Source: Verrucomicrobiia bacterium Tous-C4TDCM
GTDB taxonomy: Bacteria > Verrucomicrobiota > Verrucomicrobiia > Verrucomicrobiales > Akkermansiaceae
Direction: 5' to 3'
DNA length: 45,336 nucleotides
Assembly (NCBI GenBank): GCA_002304315.1
Contig: NEUO01000010.1
Location: forward strand, 1 to 45,336
Below the pieces are notes generated by a model. The model was not told where the DNA came from, made no database searches, and saw nothing but the letters and a program-made list of their open reading frames with translations. A program made the position numbers and the translations under genes. Below, piece by piece: positions 44,162-45,336 of the stretch (its first letter is position 1; each line of letters starts with the position of its first letter).

Positions 44162-44785
44162 GTGGCCGCTGCCGTGATCGATGAACTGCGCAGGAAGCTG
44201 CGGGAGAAATTCCCGGAGGCGCATGCCGCGTCGCCGGTGGCCGCCGAGGAAGCCGCGCCGGAGCAGCCTTTTGATCCGGCGTTTTTCCCGCCGGGCGCGA
44301 TTTCCGAGGTGGTGGGTTCCGGGGTCGGGATGCTGGTGGCGGGGCTGCTGGGCGAGCCGGCGGAATGCGCGGCGCTGCCGGATTTCGTGCTGGTGGACGG
44401 GGGCGACGGCTTTGATCCGGCGTCCTACACCGCGCAGGCCTGCTCGCGGCTGCTGTGGGTCCGCTGTCTCACGGCGGAGGAGATGCTGAAGGCGGCGGAC
44501 CTGCTGGTGCGCGATGGCAACGTGCCGTTCATCCTGCTGGATACCTGCGGGATCGCACGGCGGGATTTGCAGGCGCTGGCGGGGTCGCTGTGGTGGCGGT
44601 TGAAATTGGCGGCGGAGGCATCGGGCTGCCGGCTGGTGGTGATGTCGTCGTCCCCGCAAGTGCCTTGCGCCGGGGTGCGGGTGGCGTTGACGGCGAGGCT
44701 GGGCTTGGAGGATTTCGAGGTGCCGCGGCGGGAAGTCATCGGGCGATTGAGGGTGATGGAAGAGAGAAAGCGGAGGGCGGGGTGA
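44162..44785 (+). CDS. imuA: ImuA: RecA-like accessory protein of the SOS mutasome
   Basis: 207 aa from the GTG at 44162 (MAAAVIDELRRKLREKFPEA); an in-frame GTG at 44174 is an alternative. A truncated RecA/SulA-like fold: FFPPGAISEVVGSGVGMLVA corresponds to the region where RecA has its Walker A loop, which is degenerate here, then DFVLVDGGDGFDP and later FILLDTCGIARRD and LVVMSSSPQVPCAGV. In the ImuA-ImuB-DnaE2 pathway it helps error-prone translesion synthesis after DNA damage. An SOS box sits upstream and imuB follows on the same strand after 99 bases holding a REP-like inverted repeat. Confidence 0.85.
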   Translation: MAAAVIDELRRKLREKFPEAHAASPVAAEEAAPEQPFDPAFFPPGAISEVVGSGVGMLVAGLLGEPAECAALPDFVLVDGGDGFDPASYTAQACSRLLWVRCLTAEEMLKAADLLVRDGNVPFILLDTCGIARRDLQALAGSLWWRLKLAAEASGCRLVVMSSSPQVPCAGVRVALTARLGLEDFEVPRREVIGRLRVMEERKRRAG

Positions 44786-44804
44786 GTCCGCCCGGACTTC
44801 CGGG

Positions 44805-44871
44805 GGAGCGCTGGCTTTAGCCGGCCTGCCTCGGGTCCTGCGAAAGACAGGCCGGCTAAAGCCAGCGCTCC
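44805..44871. repeat. REP-like 24-bp perfect inverted repeat between imuA and imuB
   Basis: Left arm 44805-44828 and right arm 44848-44871 are exact reverse complements over 24 bases, with a 19-base loop. Each arm opens or closes with agcgctggctttagccgg or its complement and can itself fold (gctggct-tt-agccggc with one mismatch), so the element looks like two REP units in inverted orientation (a BIME-like structure). It starts 19 bases after the imuA stop and ends 13 bases before the imuB start. No RAYT transposase is present in the window. Confidence 0.9.
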
Positions 44872-44884
44872 ATGGGAAACCGAA

Positions 44885-45336
44885 ATGTTCGCCGCTCTCC
44901 ATCTCCCCGACCTTGCCGCTCTGGCCGTGCTGCGTGCGCGGCCGGAGGCGCGGGGGCGGGCGTATGCGGTGCTGGAGGTCGCGCAGGGGGCGATTCTGGA
45001 GAAGGTGAAACTGCCCTTGCTGGCGGTGAACAAGATCGCGCGCGGGACGGGGATCGATGCCGGCTGGCCGCTGAACCGGGCGCTGGTGCGTTGCCCGGAT
45101 CTGCTCGTTTTGCCGCCGCATCCGGCGGGCGAGGCGGAGTTGCTGCGGGAGATGATCGGACTGGCGGAAAGCATCACGCCGGACCTGGAGATCGCGGGGC
45201 GCGACACGCTGCTGCTCGATCTTTCGCGGGCCTCGTCGAAGCAGGCGGCGGGGCTGGCTTGGCTGGAGATGGCGGAAGGCGAGTTGCGCCACGTGAAAGC
45301 CGCGACGCCGGATCTGGCGCGGCTGGCGGTGCGGCA
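44885..45336 (+). CDS. imuB: ImuB (Y-family polymerase-like protein), N-terminal 150 residues, runs off the right edge
   Basis: The frame opens at ATG 44885 and stays open to the window end. It begins MFAALHLPDLAALAVLRARP, continues with YAVLEVAQGAILEKVKLPLL, VNKIARGTGIDAGWPLNRAL and LVLPPHPAGEAELLREMIGL, and reaches DTLLLDLSRASSKQ. The pattern follows ImuB: a Y-family polymerase-like palm/finger region in which the catalytic acidic residues are lost (first strand has hydrophobic LHLPDLA, not DxD), consistent with its role as a beta-clamp-binding hub for DnaE2. The palm, little-finger and clamp-binding parts lie beyond the window. DnaE2 is expected next. Confidence 0.85.
   Translation, partial: MFAALHLPDLAALAVLRARPEARGRAYAVLEVAQGAILEKVKLPLLAVNKIARGTGIDAGWPLNRALVRCPDLLVLPPHPAGEAELLREMIGLAESITPDLEIAGRDTLLLDLSRASSKQAAGLAWLEMAEGELRHVKAATPDLARLAVR

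Overview
The window is about 45 kb of GC-rich chromosome, most likely from a Verrucomicrobiota bacterium of the Verrucomicrobiaceae/Luteolibacter type. This rests on gene content and not on a phylogenetic marker: giant secreted multidomain proteins with autotransporter-type beta-strand repeats, a LacI/AraC-hybrid XylR-like regulator, PhyH/Gfo-Idh/TIM-barrel operons, DUF1802 and DUF5069 proteins, and an imuA-imuB pair preceded by a perfect TGTTC-N4-GAACA site, the LexA motif reported for Verrucomicrobia. No rRNA, tRNA, CRISPR array or intact insertion sequence was found.

Layout. 0-7.5 kb: a 1623-aa membrane-anchored metzincin-type metalloprotease, a DUF1802 protein, an unknown secreted protein and a Uma2-family nuclease-fold protein. 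7.5-10.3 kb: sucC and sucD (succinyl-CoA synthetase) with a nucleotidyltransferase-fold gene inserted between them, closed by a terminator. 10.7-13.5 kb: a three-gene operon (PhyH dioxygenase, Gfo/Idh/MocA oxidoreductase, TIM-barrel isomerase). 14.0-16.7 kb: the wreck of a nitrate-assimilation locus, with an intact LysR regulator and a divergent NasS/NrtA-like nitrate-binding protein, followed by a chimeric pseudogene that joins a Tat signal peptide to the C-terminal domain of a NasA-type nitrate reductase. 16.9-24.4 kb: a 2517-aa paralogue of the first metalloprotease with a completely different tail. 24.7-27.4 kb: an outer-membrane porin-like gene and an S10 serine carboxypeptidase-like gene, each broken by one in-frame stop codon. 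27.5-31.1 kb: a tiny ORF with terminator, a XylR-like regulator, a CPA2 cation/proton antiporter and a periplasmic cyclophilin.

31.2-39.2 kb is a classic MoxR/Bat (aerotolerance) operon transcribed on the minus strand: moxR, DUF58, DUF4381-like, batA, a batB-batC fusion and a batD-batE fusion. Internal signal-peptide-like segments mark the two fusion joints. The MoxR AAA+ ATPase and the VWA/DUF58 proteins probably work together as a chaperone/envelope-stress module at the membrane.

39.4-45.3 kb holds a YjjJ-type HipA kinase with an elaborate repeat-rich and probably leaderless promoter, a DUF5069 gene, a small membrane protein, a LamG-domain gene fragment duplicated from the neighbouring metallophosphoesterase-LamG gene, and the SOS mutasome genes imuA and imuB (running off the end). 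A long REP-like inverted repeat sits between imuA and imuB.

The main themes are gene decay (nitrate locus scar, two adjacent nonsense-broken genes, LamG fragment), gene fusion (Bat proteins), an odd insertion in sucCD, and several well-formed regulatory palindromes.
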